NCBI GenBank assembly: GCA_050247255.1
Contig: JBFWUM010000041.1
Coordinates: 1-39,294, forward strand
DNA: 39,294 nt
Source of the DNA: JBFWUM01 sp050247255
Lineage (GTDB): Bacteria > Acidobacteriota > Vicinamibacteria > Vicinamibacterales > UBA2999
Reading direction: 5' to 3'
The position numbers and the translations under genes were made by a program. This document shows positions 1 to 8,944 of the stretch, one piece after another; position 1 is the stretch's first letter; every line of letters starts with the position of its first letter. The notes beneath the pieces were generated by a model. The model saw nothing but the letters and a program-made list of their open reading frames with translations, made no database searches and had not been told where the DNA came from.

Positions 1-2
1 AT

Positions 3-668
3 CTGGACGAAGCGATGGCGCGGTTGAAGCGCGCCGGCGGCACCATCGTCACGACCAACGAGGAACCGGTCGAGAACAACGGCAACCGGGCGGTGTTCGC
101 CACCGGGCCCGACGGCGAGTTCATCGAGATGATCCAGCCGCCGCAGGTGCCAGCCGCGAGCGGCAACGGCGCGATGGTCATCGGCTCGCCGCGCATTGCG
201 TTCGTCGTCGCCGACGCCGAGAAGGCGGGGCAGTTCTACCGCGATCACCTCCGCTTGAACGTGCGCATGCCGGGCGCCGCCAACGACGACCCGCGCTTCG
301 CCGGCCTGCCGGGGCTGCCGGGAAGCAGCGTGCGATCGGCCACCGTCACCGTTCCGGGCACCACGCTGTCGTGGCAGTTCTACGAATACGGGAAGGTCGA
401 ACGGACGCCGCACGTGCGCAACATTCCCGATCCCGGTGCAGCGGCCGCGGCCATCGAAGTGCGCGACATCGCGGCGGCGCTCGAGGCGATCAAGGGGGGC
501 GGTGGATCGGTGCTCTCACAGGGTGGCCGGGCGATCGAGGGGCGGAACCTGGCGTTTGCCCGCGATCCGAGCGGCGTGCTGCTCGAAGTGATCCAGATCG
601 CGATGACGCCGGGAACGGCGTCCGGTGTTGTACTATCCGGCATCGATGCCGACGCCGACCCCGACTGA
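3..668 (+). CDS. VOC (glyoxalase-fold) protein, 5' truncated by window
   Basis: The reading frame is open from the first bases of the window (LDEAMARLKRAGG...), so the true start lies upstream; the ATG at 15 is internal. The visible part holds the end of one vicinal-oxygen-chelate module (RAVFATGPDGEFIEMIQPP) and then a complete second one, starting near PRIAFVVADAEKAGQFYRD and ending DPSGVLLEVIQ. The E in each '(F/L)(I/L)E(M/V)IQ' strand is where VOC enzymes normally place a metal ligand. The protein is therefore a tandem-VOC protein of the glyoxalase/bleomycin-resistance/dioxygenase superfamily. Substrate cannot be inferred. Its last 23 bases overlap the next small gene in another frame. 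Confidence 0.8.
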   Translation: MDEAMARLKRAGGTIVTTNEEPVENNGNRAVFATGPDGEFIEMIQPPQVPAASGNGAMVIGSPRIAFVVADAEKAGQFYRDHLRLNVRMPGAANDDPRFAGLPGLPGSSVRSATVTVPGTTLSWQFYEYGKVERTPHVRNIPDPGAAAAAIEVRDIAAALEAIKGGGGSVLSQGGRAIEGRNLAFARDPSGVLLEVIQIAMTPGTASGVVLSGIDADADPD

Positions 669-780
669 GTCCGACGAGACGACGTGCCCGCGCTGCGGCG
701 AGTCGCAGGAGCTCGCCAAGGTGAAGGGGTGCATCAAGTGCCTGAAGTGCGGCTTCAAGTTCGACTGCAACGGCTGGTAG
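646..780 (+). CDS. 44-residue zinc-ribbon microprotein
   Basis: ATG at 646 opens a 44-codon frame ending in TAG at 778-780. Six cysteines sit at residues 14, 17, 29, 32, 35 and 41 in a CPRCG...GCIKCLKCGF...C pattern, after a short Thr/Pro/acidic tail. The spacing resembles the C-terminal zinc ribbon of B12-dependent ribonucleotide reductase (NrdJ), but here it stands alone with no catalytic domain. It overlaps the end of the VOC gene by 23 bp in a different frame, suggesting coupling. No clear Shine-Dalgarno is visible; a TACTAT hexamer lies at 631-636, just upstream. A GC hairpin follows the stop directly. Metal binding is inferred from the cysteine pattern; function is unknown. Confidence 0.6.
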   Translation: MPTPTPTESDETTCPRCGESQELAKVKGCIKCLKCGFKFDCNGW

Positions 781-1687
781 CCGGCACCCCGTAAAGGGGT
801 GCCCTACGTTTTCGCGCCGCTAGTTCGGCGTCGGCCGTTCCAGCCGATCGATCACCAGCGTCGGCGTGTCCGCCCGCGCCGGCTCCAGCTTCAGCCCCAG
901 CTGCTCCGGCAGCGCCGTGAACAGCGACGGCGCGTTGCTTGGCGGCCGAGTACCCGGTCCCAGCCCACGTGCGGCCGCCGAAATCAAACGTGAAGTCCAC
1001 CCGGTACGATCCCGCGAGTCCCGTGCGATCGATCACCGGCCGGCCGGCATACGGGCGCAGCATTGCGGCGAACGCCGTCATCGTCGCCTCACCTTCCGTC
1101 TTCGCTCCTCCGTCCGGATCCCCGCGAAGCACGCCTTCCACCGTGCGCACGGTGCAGGTCGGCGGCGGCACGGAAAAATCAGGTCGCCCAGCCGGCGGAG
1201 CGCCGATGCGGCCGGCCGCGATCAACGCCGCGCAGTCGTTCGGCGATGGGGCCAGCCCGCGTCCGAGCCGGCCATCCTCCCGCGCGAGGCGCAGCTCGAA
1301 CACATCTTCCGGGCGATCCTCGAGATGCGCGAGCAGGTTGAAGCGGTCAGCGAGCATGGCGCAGATCATGGCGCCGCGATCGGCCGGCATCGGCGCGGTC
1401 AGCGCCGCGGTGGCGCTGACGTCGTAGCGCTCGCGCGTCGCCCAGTCCGGCAGTCCATCGATGCGCGTGAACTGGCCGCTGTAGGCCCGCGCCAGCAGCG
1501 TGGTGACCGGCACGCCGATCAGAGTGATGCCGCCGTCTGGCCGTTCCTGCGGCGGGCGCGCGCCCCGCGCGCCGGCGTCGTTCAGGCGGATCGACACGAC
1601 ATCAAAGGTGGGTGCCGCGGTCTCCTGCGCACCGCTCAGTGACGCGGTGCAGGCCAGCAGCGCCCCGGCGGCGAGGGCTGGCTTCAT
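755..1687 (-). CDS. TIGR03435 family secreted protein, C-terminus frameshifted
   Basis: ATG at 1687 begins a signal peptide (MKPALAAGALLACTASLSGA) followed by the family hallmark FDVVSIRLND and a long conserved region including LARAYSGQFTRIDGLPDW and PVIDRTGLAGSYRVDFTFDF. After about residue 242 the frame turns into Ala/Gly-rich nonsense and runs to 755. In the adjacent frame the expected family ending is intact: APSLFTALPEQLGLKLEPA, then TLVIDRLERPTPN and a TAG at 820-822. A one-base insertion (or two-base deletion) near 945-975 therefore separates body and tail; the intended gene is about 820-1687. The spurious extension also runs antisense into the zinc-ribbon gene. Function of the family is unknown; it is exported and common in soil Acidobacteriota. 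Confidence 0.8.
   Translation of the reverse strand: MKPALAAGALLACTASLSGAQETAAPTFDVVSIRLNDAGARGARPPQERPDGGITLIGVPVTTLLARAYSGQFTRIDGLPDWATRERYDVSATAALTAPMPADRGAMICAMLADRFNLLAHLEDRPEDVFELRLAREDGRLGRGLAPSPNDCAALIAAGRIGAPPAGRPDFSVPPPTCTVRTVEGVLRGDPDGGAKTEGEATMTAFAAMLRPYAGRPVIDRTGLAGSYRVDFTFDFGGRTWAGTGYSAAKQRAVAVHGAAGAAGAEAGAGAGGHADAGDRSAGTADAELAARKRRAPLYGVPATSRCSRT
783..803. repeat. GGCACCCC-loop-GGGGTGCC palindrome, possible bidirectional terminator
   Basis: A perfect 8-bp stem (GGCACCCC/GGGGTGCC) closes a 5-nt GTAAA loop, three bases after the zinc-ribbon stop and 17 bases before the expected end of the convergent TIGR03435 gene. The same 21-mer, in the opposite orientation, occurs inside murF at 14935-14955. 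It could terminate transcription from both sides, since a short T run (TTTT) follows at about 809. The second copy inside a gene indicates that it is a dispersed element rather than a dedicated terminator. Confidence 0.7.
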
Positions 1688-1859
1688 GGCTGCCGATCAT
1701 AGATCCGCAACTGGAGTTCACACCGGCCAATCGTGGACGTCCCAGCACTCCGGCGCCCTCACGCTAACTTCCGTTGGCGCAGTGCGTTACCGTGACATCA
1801 ACTCGCAGGCGAGCACGGTGCGTCCCTTGCCATGGTCCAGGGCCTCAGGAGGATACGCC

Positions 1860-2162
1860 GTGGTGGTCAAGATCACGCCGAACGACAAGGGCAACCCGCC
1901 AGGCAAGCTGGCGGATGCCGAACTGCACTTCACAGAGGGCGAGCTCGACGGCCTGAAGCTGATTGGTTTTGCCGTGTGGGAGCGCCGCACCGGCAACGGG
2001 CGCAACGTCACGTTTCCGGCGCGCCAGTACGCCGTGAACGGGGAACGACGCACGTTTGCCCTGCTCCGCCCCATTACGGACGCGACCGGCCAGGACCGCT
2101 TGCGGGAACTGATCCTCGCGGCGTACGCCGACTTCGAAGCCGCCGCCGCAATCGCCTCGTAG
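1860..2162 (+). CDS. 100-residue conserved-looking protein, distantly SpoVG-like
   Basis: The frame is open from further upstream, but a strong Shine-Dalgarno AGGAGGA at 1847-1853 sits six bases before a GTG at 1860, which gives a compact 100-residue protein starting VVVKITPNDKGNPPGKLADA. No signal peptide or membrane segment is present. The middle (GLKLIGFAVWERRTGNGRNV, then TFPARQYAVNGERRTFALL) followed by RPITDAT and a helix RLRELILAAYADF resembles the order of elements in SpoVG-type nucleic-acid-binding proteins. That resemblance is by eye and weak. It is convergent with the radical SAM gene, with only three bases between the stop codons. Confidence 0.65.
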   Translation: MVVKITPNDKGNPPGKLADAELHFTEGELDGLKLIGFAVWERRTGNGRNVTFPARQYAVNGERRTFALLRPITDATGQDRLRELILAAYADFEAAAAIAS

Positions 2163-2165
2163 GGG

Positions 2166-3911
<1,746 letters not shown>

Positions 3912-4000
3912 GAAACCTGGTGAGAACGGGATGACGGTACTACTGGCACTGCGCAGGCGGCGATCGCGCGTGCCGGGGGTCTACTTAGTGTACCAGAGAC

Positions 4001-4166
4001 GGTTCAGGGTTGCTCCGGTGCTCAGGTGCATGGGTGCCGGTTCCGGGTTCACCGGTTCGAAGGTGCACAGGCGGCTTGGCATGCGAACCAAAGAACCGCC
4101 TGAGCACCCGGGAACCCGAACCGAGAACCAGCACCCGAGCACCGAGCACCGGAGCACCCGTGAACC
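4001..4166. repeat. 166-bp imperfect palindrome with iterated GAGCACC units
   Basis: The left arm (4001-4050) and right arm (4118-4166) are imperfect reverse complements over about 49 bp. Nested inside, AGGTGCACAGGCGGCTT (4061-4077) pairs with the GAACCGCCTGAGCACC segment (4093-4108). The right arm is largely a tandem of about 7-bp units: GAGAACC, AGCACCC, GAGCACC, GAGCACC, GGAGCACC. The element fills most of the gap after the ftsZ stop, ends five bases from it, and could fold into one long hairpin that terminates or stabilises the dcw transcript. It has no coding capacity. Confidence 0.75.
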
Positions 4167-4170
4167 TGCG

Positions 4171-5454
4171 TCAGCTCTGCCTGCGTAAGAACGCCGGCAC
4201 GTCGAGCGGCGACGACAGGTCCATGCTGTCGGCGTTCTCGCCGCCGCCGAAGCTGCTGTCGAGTGACATGGCGCCCCCGCCACCGCCGGACGCCGCCAGC
4301 GGCAGCGACAGGTCGAGCGGCGCGCGTCGGCTGACGGTCAGCTGCGGCTGCGCCTGGCTCTGCACGGGCGCCGGCGCCCCGGCCGGGGCGGCCGTCTCTG
4401 CCTGGCGCGCGAGCTGGGCATAGCTGCTCAGGTCGGTCGGCGTCACCGTCGCCGCCGCCGGCACCGTCCGCGCCTTGCCCTGCTGCTCGAACCCGGTCGC
4501 GATGACCGTGATCTTCAGCTTGCCCTTCAGGTTCGGATCGACCACCGCGCCGAAGATGATGTTCGCGTCCTCGTGCGCCGCCTCCTGGATCACGCAGGAC
4601 GCCTCGTTCACCTCCATCAGCGACATGTCCGGGCCGCCGGTGACGTTGATGATGACGCCGCGCGCGCCGTTGACCGAGCTGTCCTCGAGCAGCGGGCTGG
4701 CGATCGCCTTCTGGGCGGCGTGCATGGCTCGCTCGTCGCCGTCGGCGACGCCAGTGCCCATCATCGCCACGCCCATGCCCGACATGATCGTCTTGACGTC
4801 GGCGAAGTCGAGGTTGATCAGTCCGGGCACGAGGATCAGGTCCGAGATCCCCTGGATCGCCTGCCGCAGCACGTCGTCGGCCAGCGTAAAGGCGTCGGTG
4901 AGCGACGTCTTGCGGTCGATGATCGACAGCAGCCGTTCGTTGGGGATGGTGATGACGGTATCGACGCAGTCGCGCAGCTGCTCGAGGCCCGCTTCGGCCT
5001 GGATCATCCGCTTCTTGCCCTCGAAGCGGAACGGCTTGGTGACCACCGCGATGGTCAGCGCGCCCAGCTCGCTGGCCAGGCTGGCGATGACCGGGGCGGC
5101 ACCGGTGCCGGTGCCGCCGCCGAGGCCGGTCGTGACGAAGATCATGTCGGAGCCCGACAACGCCTGGATGATGCCGTCGGTGTCTTCGAGGGCCGCCTGC
5201 CGGCCGATGCTCGGGTCGGCGCCGGCGCCCAGCCCCTTCGTCAGCTTGTGGCCGATCTGCAGCTTGACGCCCGCCTTGTTGTGGTCGAGCGCCTGCAGGT
5301 CGGTGTTGGCGACGATGAACTCGACGCCGCTGAGGCCGACCTCCACCATGCGGTTCACGGCATTGCTGCCGCCGCCGCCGACGCCCACCACCTTGATCTT
5401 CGCGCCGCGGCGCGCCTCGGGATCCAGCGTCAAGCGCAGTTTCTCGTCCTTCAT
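4171..5454 (-). CDS. ftsZ: Cell division GTPase FtsZ
   Basis: This 427-residue tubulin homologue polymerises into the Z-ring. Seen in the sequence: the nucleotide-binding KVVGVGGGGSNAVN (about 21-34), NTDLQAL (about 50), the GTPase signature GGGTGTG (112-118) and the catalytic-loop segment of the polymer interface. A low-complexity Ala/Pro/Gln linker follows, then the conserved C-terminal peptide LDVPAFLRRQ that binds FtsA and other tethers. The chosen ATG at 5454 has GAGGGG five bases upstream; an alternative in-frame ATG at 5469 overlaps the ftsA stop. FtsZ is the last gene of the dcw run and is followed by a long palindrome. Confidence 0.97.
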   Translation of the reverse strand: MKDEKLRLTLDPEARRGAKIKVVGVGGGGSNAVNRMVEVGLSGVEFIVANTDLQALDHNKAGVKLQIGHKLTKGLGAGADPSIGRQAALEDTDGIIQALSGSDMIFVTTGLGGGTGTGAAPVIASLASELGALTIAVVTKPFRFEGKKRMIQAEAGLEQLRDCVDTVITIPNERLLSIIDRKTSLTDAFTLADDVLRQAIQGISDLILVPGLINLDFADVKTIMSGMGVAMMGTGVADGDERAMHAAQKAIASPLLEDSSVNGARGVIINVTGGPDMSLMEVNEASCVIQEAAHEDANIIFGAVVDPNLKGKLKITVIATGFEQQGKARTVPAAATVTPTDLSSYAQLARQAETAAPAGAPAPVQSQAQPQLTVSRRAPLDLSLPLAASGGGGGAMSLDSSFGGGENADSMDLSSPLDVPAFLRRQS

Positions 5455-5468
5455 ATCAGCCCCTCGCA

Positions 5469-6701
5469 TCAGAAGAATTCCTTGAAGATTCCGCGCAGAC
5501 GGCCCGCCATGCGGCCGAAGGCGCCGGCTCCCACGCGCGCGGGTTCCGGCATCCGGTTGCGGTGCGCGTAGAGCACCAGCCCGACCGGCGTGCCGAAGGT
5601 CGGGCTGCCCACGTGGTCGGTCAGCCCGCCGATGCCGACGGGGTAGCCCCGGCGGATCGGCAGGTCGAAGATCTGTTCGGCGATTTCGGGCATCCCTTCG
5701 AGAATCGCGCCGCCGCCGGTCAGCACGATTCCCGAGTTGAGCGACTTCTCGTACCCCGCACGGCGAATCTCGTCCCACACCAGGTGAAAGATCTCCTCGG
5801 CCCGCGGCTGCAGGATCTCGGACAGGATGCGCCGCGCCATCAGCCGCGGCTTGCGCCCGCCCACGCTCGCCACCTCGATGGTCGCCTCTTCGTCGACCAT
5901 CGACGACAGCGCGCAGCCGCTCTTGCGCTTCAGCTTTTCCGCATCGGGAATCGGCGTCCGCAGCCCGACGGCGATGTCGTTGGTGAAGTGATCGCCGCCG
6001 ATGGCGACGACGCCGGTGTGCCAGAGGCTGCCGCGCTCGTAGATGGCGATGTCCGCGGTGCCGCCGCCGATGTCGACCAGCGCCACCCCCAGTTCCTTCT
6101 CGTCCGGCGTCAGCACCGCCTCCGACGCCGCCAGCTGCTCGATGACCGTGTCGGCCACCGTCACGCCGGCGCGGTTGACGCAGGCGATGATGTTCTGTGT
6201 CGACGACAGCGCGCCGGTGACGACGTGCACGTTGACCTCGAGCCGCGCGCCGGTCATGCCGACGGGGGCGCCGATGCCGTCCTGCTCGTCGACGACGAAG
6301 TCCTGCGGCAGGACGTGGAGGATCTCCCGCCCGGCCGGCAGCGCCACCGCCTTGGCCGCGTCGATCGCCCGCCGCACGTCGTCGCGCGTGATCTCGCGGT
6401 TCTTGCCGGCGACGGCAATGACGCCGCGGCTGTTGAACCCCTTGATGTGCGGCCCCGACAGCGCCAGGTGGACGGAGTCGATCTCGACGCCGGCCATCAG
6501 CTCCGCCTCTTCGATCGCCTTCTTGATCGATTCGACGGCAGCCTCGAGGTTGACGACGACGCCGCGCTTGATGCCGCGCGACTCGGCGACGCCGATGCCG
6601 ACCACGTCGAGGCTCCCGTCGTCGAGGCTCTCGCCGACGACGCAGCACACGTTCGAGGTGCCGACGTCGAGGCCGACCACGTACCGTTCTCTTCGGGCCA
6701 C
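5469..6701 (-). CDS. ftsA: Cell division protein FtsA
   Basis: This 410-residue actin-like ATPase tethers FtsZ to the membrane. The phosphate-1 loop is VVGLDVGTSNVCCVV (residues 8-22) and phosphate 2 is VALVDIGGGTADIAI; the adenosine motif is IVLTGGGAILEG. The C-terminus GRMAGRLRGIFKEFF is the amphipathic membrane-targeting helix typical of FtsA. It starts with GTG at 6701, directly after the ftsQ TAA, and a GGAGGGG Shine-Dalgarno lies inside the end of ftsQ. Its TGA overlaps an ATG in the ftsZ leader. Confidence 0.96.
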   Translation of the reverse strand: MARRERYVVGLDVGTSNVCCVVGESLDDGSLDVVGIGVAESRGIKRGVVVNLEAAVESIKKAIEEAELMAGVEIDSVHLALSGPHIKGFNSRGVIAVAGKNREITRDDVRRAIDAAKAVALPAGREILHVLPQDFVVDEQDGIGAPVGMTGARLEVNVHVVTGALSSTQNIIACVNRAGVTVADTVIEQLAASEAVLTPDEKELGVALVDIGGGTADIAIYERGSLWHTGVVAIGGDHFTNDIAVGLRTPIPDAEKLKRKSGCALSSMVDEEATIEVASVGGRKPRLMARRILSEILQPRAEEIFHLVWDEIRRAGYEKSLNSGIVLTGGGAILEGMPEIAEQIFDLPIRRGYPVGIGGLTDHVGSPTFGTPVGLVLYAHRNRMPEPARVGAGAFGRMAGRLRGIFKEFF

Positions 6702-7562
6702 TTAGTTCCCCTCCAGACGGGCCGGCTGAAGCCGGCCCGCGCGTCCTGATCCCTGGGGCCTGACGTAGACGCGCTCGTCGAAGCGGAGGTCCACGTAATC
6801 GATGTCCGGCACCTGCTCACGCAGCACCGGGGCGATGTCGAGATACGACTGCATGCGCTCGACGAACTGCTCCTCGCCGATGCGCACGTAGGCGGTGTCG
6901 CCCTTCAGCAGGACGACGGCGTCGTGGACGTCGCTGACGTCGATCTGCGACACCCGCCCGGCCAGGTCGGGCCGCGCCTGCAGCGCCGCCAGTACCCGCG
7001 CCGCCAGCGCCGCCCGCGAGGCGTCGATCAGCAGGCCGCCGGCGGTGTTGGCCGCCTCCAGCCCGTCGATGATCGGCAGGTCGAGCGAGGCGTAGTTCGG
7101 GCCGTACTCGTCGATCACGTTGCCGTCGCGGTCGACCAGGTAGAGCCGGTCGCCGATCCGCCCGATGGCGAGCGGTTCGCGCTCGACGATCTGCACGGCG
7201 ACGCTGCCCGGGAGCATGCGCCGCACCGCGGCATCTTCGACCCAGGGCGAGGTCAGCAGCTTCCCGCGCCACTCCTCCAGGTCGACCGCCACCATGTGCT
7301 GCCCGTTGAGCCCTTCGAGCAGCGCCAGCACCTCGCCGCGCGACATCCGGCTGTTGCCCTCGACCGAGATCCGCGAGATCGTCAGCGCCTCCGCCGAGAG
7401 CGCCATGTCGATCGCCTTGTAGCCGCCGATCAGCAGCACCGCGACCAGCGCCACGGCGCGCGCGACCATCGGCACGGTGGGCCGCGGCAGCCACGAACGG
7501 CGCCTGGCCGGCGTGACGTGGGCGCGGCGGAACCGCTTGTCCGCCGGTGCCTGGACCGCCAT
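6702..7562 (-). CDS. ftsQ: Cell division protein FtsQ/DivIB
   Basis: This 286-residue protein has a short basic cytoplasmic N-terminus, one transmembrane segment at about residues 33-50 (ARAVALVAVLLIGGYKAI), a POTRA domain (ISRISVEGNSRMSRGEVLAL... PGSVAVQIVEREPLAIGRI) and an FtsQ beta domain ending FDERVYVRPQ. It belongs to the FtsQ-FtsB-FtsL complex that signals to FtsW/FtsI at the division site. Its ATG overlaps the murC stop as ATGA. No murB or ddl lies between murC and ftsQ, unlike many dcw clusters. Confidence 0.93.
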   Translation of the reverse strand: MAVQAPADKRFRRAHVTPARRRSWLPRPTVPMVARAVALVAVLLIGGYKAIDMALSAEALTISRISVEGNSRMSRGEVLALLEGLNGQHMVAVDLEEWRGKLLTSPWVEDAAVRRMLPGSVAVQIVEREPLAIGRIGDRLYLVDRDGNVIDEYGPNYASLDLPIIDGLEAANTAGGLLIDASRAALAARVLAALQARPDLAGRVSQIDVSDVHDAVVLLKGDTAYVRIGEEQFVERMQSYLDIAPVLREQVPDIDYVDLRFDERVYVRPQGSGRAGRLQPARLEGN

Positions 7563-8944
7563 CAGTGTCCGCCCCCTTCGAGCGCCGCCATCAGGCGGCG
7601 CGGCAGCGTCCCGATCGAACCGGCCCCCAGCGTGATCACGGCGTCGCCGGGACGCGCCGTCGCCAGTACCGCCGCCAGCGTGTCATCGAGCGTCGGCGCG
7701 ACCTGGACCGGCCGCCCGGAACCGCTGCGGATCGCCTCCGCCAGCGCCTCCACCGTGACCCCCGGAATCGGGTCTTCGCTGGCGGCGTAGATGTCGCTCA
7801 GCACGATCAGATCGGCCTCGCGCAGCGACGGCCCGAAGTCGGCCATCAGCTGCTGCGTCCGCGAATAGCGGTGCGGCTGGAAGGCGACAATCAGCCGGCG
7901 GCCGAGAGACACGCGCGCCGCCGCAAGCACCGCCGCAATTTCCGTCGGGTGATGGCCGTAGTCGTCGACGACCAGCACACCGCCGGCTTCCCCATGCCGC
8001 TGGAACCGCCGCTCGGCGCCGTGAAAGTCCGCCAGCGCCGCCGCCGTGCGATCGAAACCGACGCCGAGCTCATCGGCCACGGCCACGGCCGCCAGCGCGT
8101 TCTGCAGGTTGTGCCGCCCCGGGACGGTCAGCTGCAGCGTGCCGAGCCGCTCCCCGCGCCGCGTCACCGTGCAGCGTGACCCGAATGTGCCGAGCTCGAC
8201 GCCTTCGCCGCGCACCTGGGCGCCGGCGCCGAAGCCATAGGTAATCACCCGGCGTGTCAGCTGCGGCAGCACGGGCGCCAGCTGCGGATCGTCGGCGCAC
8301 GCCACCACGGCGCCGTAGAACGGCACCTTGTTGGCGAAGTCGGCGAACGCCTGTTGCAGCTCGGCGAAGCTTCCGTAGTTCTCCATGTGCTCGCGATCGA
8401 TGTTCGTAATCACCGCTATCGACGGCCACAGCATCAGGAACGAGCGGTCGCTCTCGTCCGCTTCCGCGACCATCAGCTCACCGCGTCCGAGGCGGGCGTT
8501 GCTGCCGAAGGCGCTCAGCCGCCCGCCGATCACCGCCGTCGGATCGAGTCCAGCCCGCTCCAGCACCACGGCCACCATCGAGGTCGTCGTCGTCTTGCCG
8601 TGCGACCCGGCGACCGCCACCGCGAAGCGCAGCCGCATCAGCTGCGCCAGCATCTCCGCCCGCGGAATCACCGGAATGCCGCGGGCATGCGCCTCCACGA
8701 CCTCCGGGTTCGTCGTCCGCACCGCCGACGAGCAGACGACTACGTCGGCATCCCCGACGTGGGCGGCGGCGTGCCCTTCATGGACCCGTACGCCGAACGA
8801 CGATTCGAGCCGCGCCGTCACCTCGGATCGCTTCGCGTCGGAACCACTGACGACGTAGCCAAGGTTCGCGAGCAGCTCGGCGATGCCGCTCATGCCGATG
8901 CCGCCGATGCCGACGAAGTGGATCCGCCGTGTCTTACCGAGCAA
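7562..8944 (-). CDS. murC: UDP-N-acetylmuramate--L-alanine ligase MurC
   Basis: This 460-residue cytoplasmic ligase adds the first amino acid, L-alanine, to UDP-MurNAc. It opens with IHFVGIGGIGMSGIAELL (Rossmann UDP-binding) and has the ATP P-loop VAGSHGKTTTTSMV, the central HMENYGSFAELQQAF segment and the C-terminal motif FQPHRYSRTQQL. The start is TTG at 8944, overlapping the end of murG by 11 bp; this is the only start that keeps the N-terminal Rossmann motif in register. Confidence 0.96.
   Translation of the reverse strand: MLGKTRRIHFVGIGGIGMSGIAELLANLGYVVSGSDAKRSEVTARLESSFGVRVHEGHAAAHVGDADVVVCSSAVRTTNPEVVEAHARGIPVIPRAEMLAQLMRLRFAVAVAGSHGKTTTTSMVAVVLERAGLDPTAVIGGRLSAFGSNARLGRGELMVAEADESDRSFLMLWPSIAVITNIDREHMENYGSFAELQQAFADFANKVPFYGAVVACADDPQLAPVLPQLTRRVITYGFGAGAQVRGEGVELGTFGSRCTVTRRGERLGTLQLTVPGRHNLQNALAAVAVADELGVGFDRTAAALADFHGAERRFQRHGEAGGVLVVDDYGHHPTEIAAVLAAARVSLGRRLIVAFQPHRYSRTQQLMADFGPSLREADLIVLSDIYAASEDPIPGVTVEALAEAIRSGSGRPVQVAPTLDDTLAAVLATARPGDAVITLGAGSIGTLPRRLMAALEGGGH

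Noticed and set aside
631..636. TACTAT as a promoter for the zinc-ribbon gene
   Set aside because: No -35 element at a proper distance; it lies within the VOC coding sequence, so chance is likely.
1688..1859. Divergent promoter region between the TIGR03435 gene and the SpoVG-like gene
   Set aside because: Apart from the Shine-Dalgarno at 1847-1853 no convincing -35/-10 pair was seen.
5455..6648. N-terminal extension of the ftsZ frame over ftsA
   Set aside because: Composition is Arg/Gly-rich nonsense and overlaps all of ftsA; the conserved FtsZ start is near 5454.
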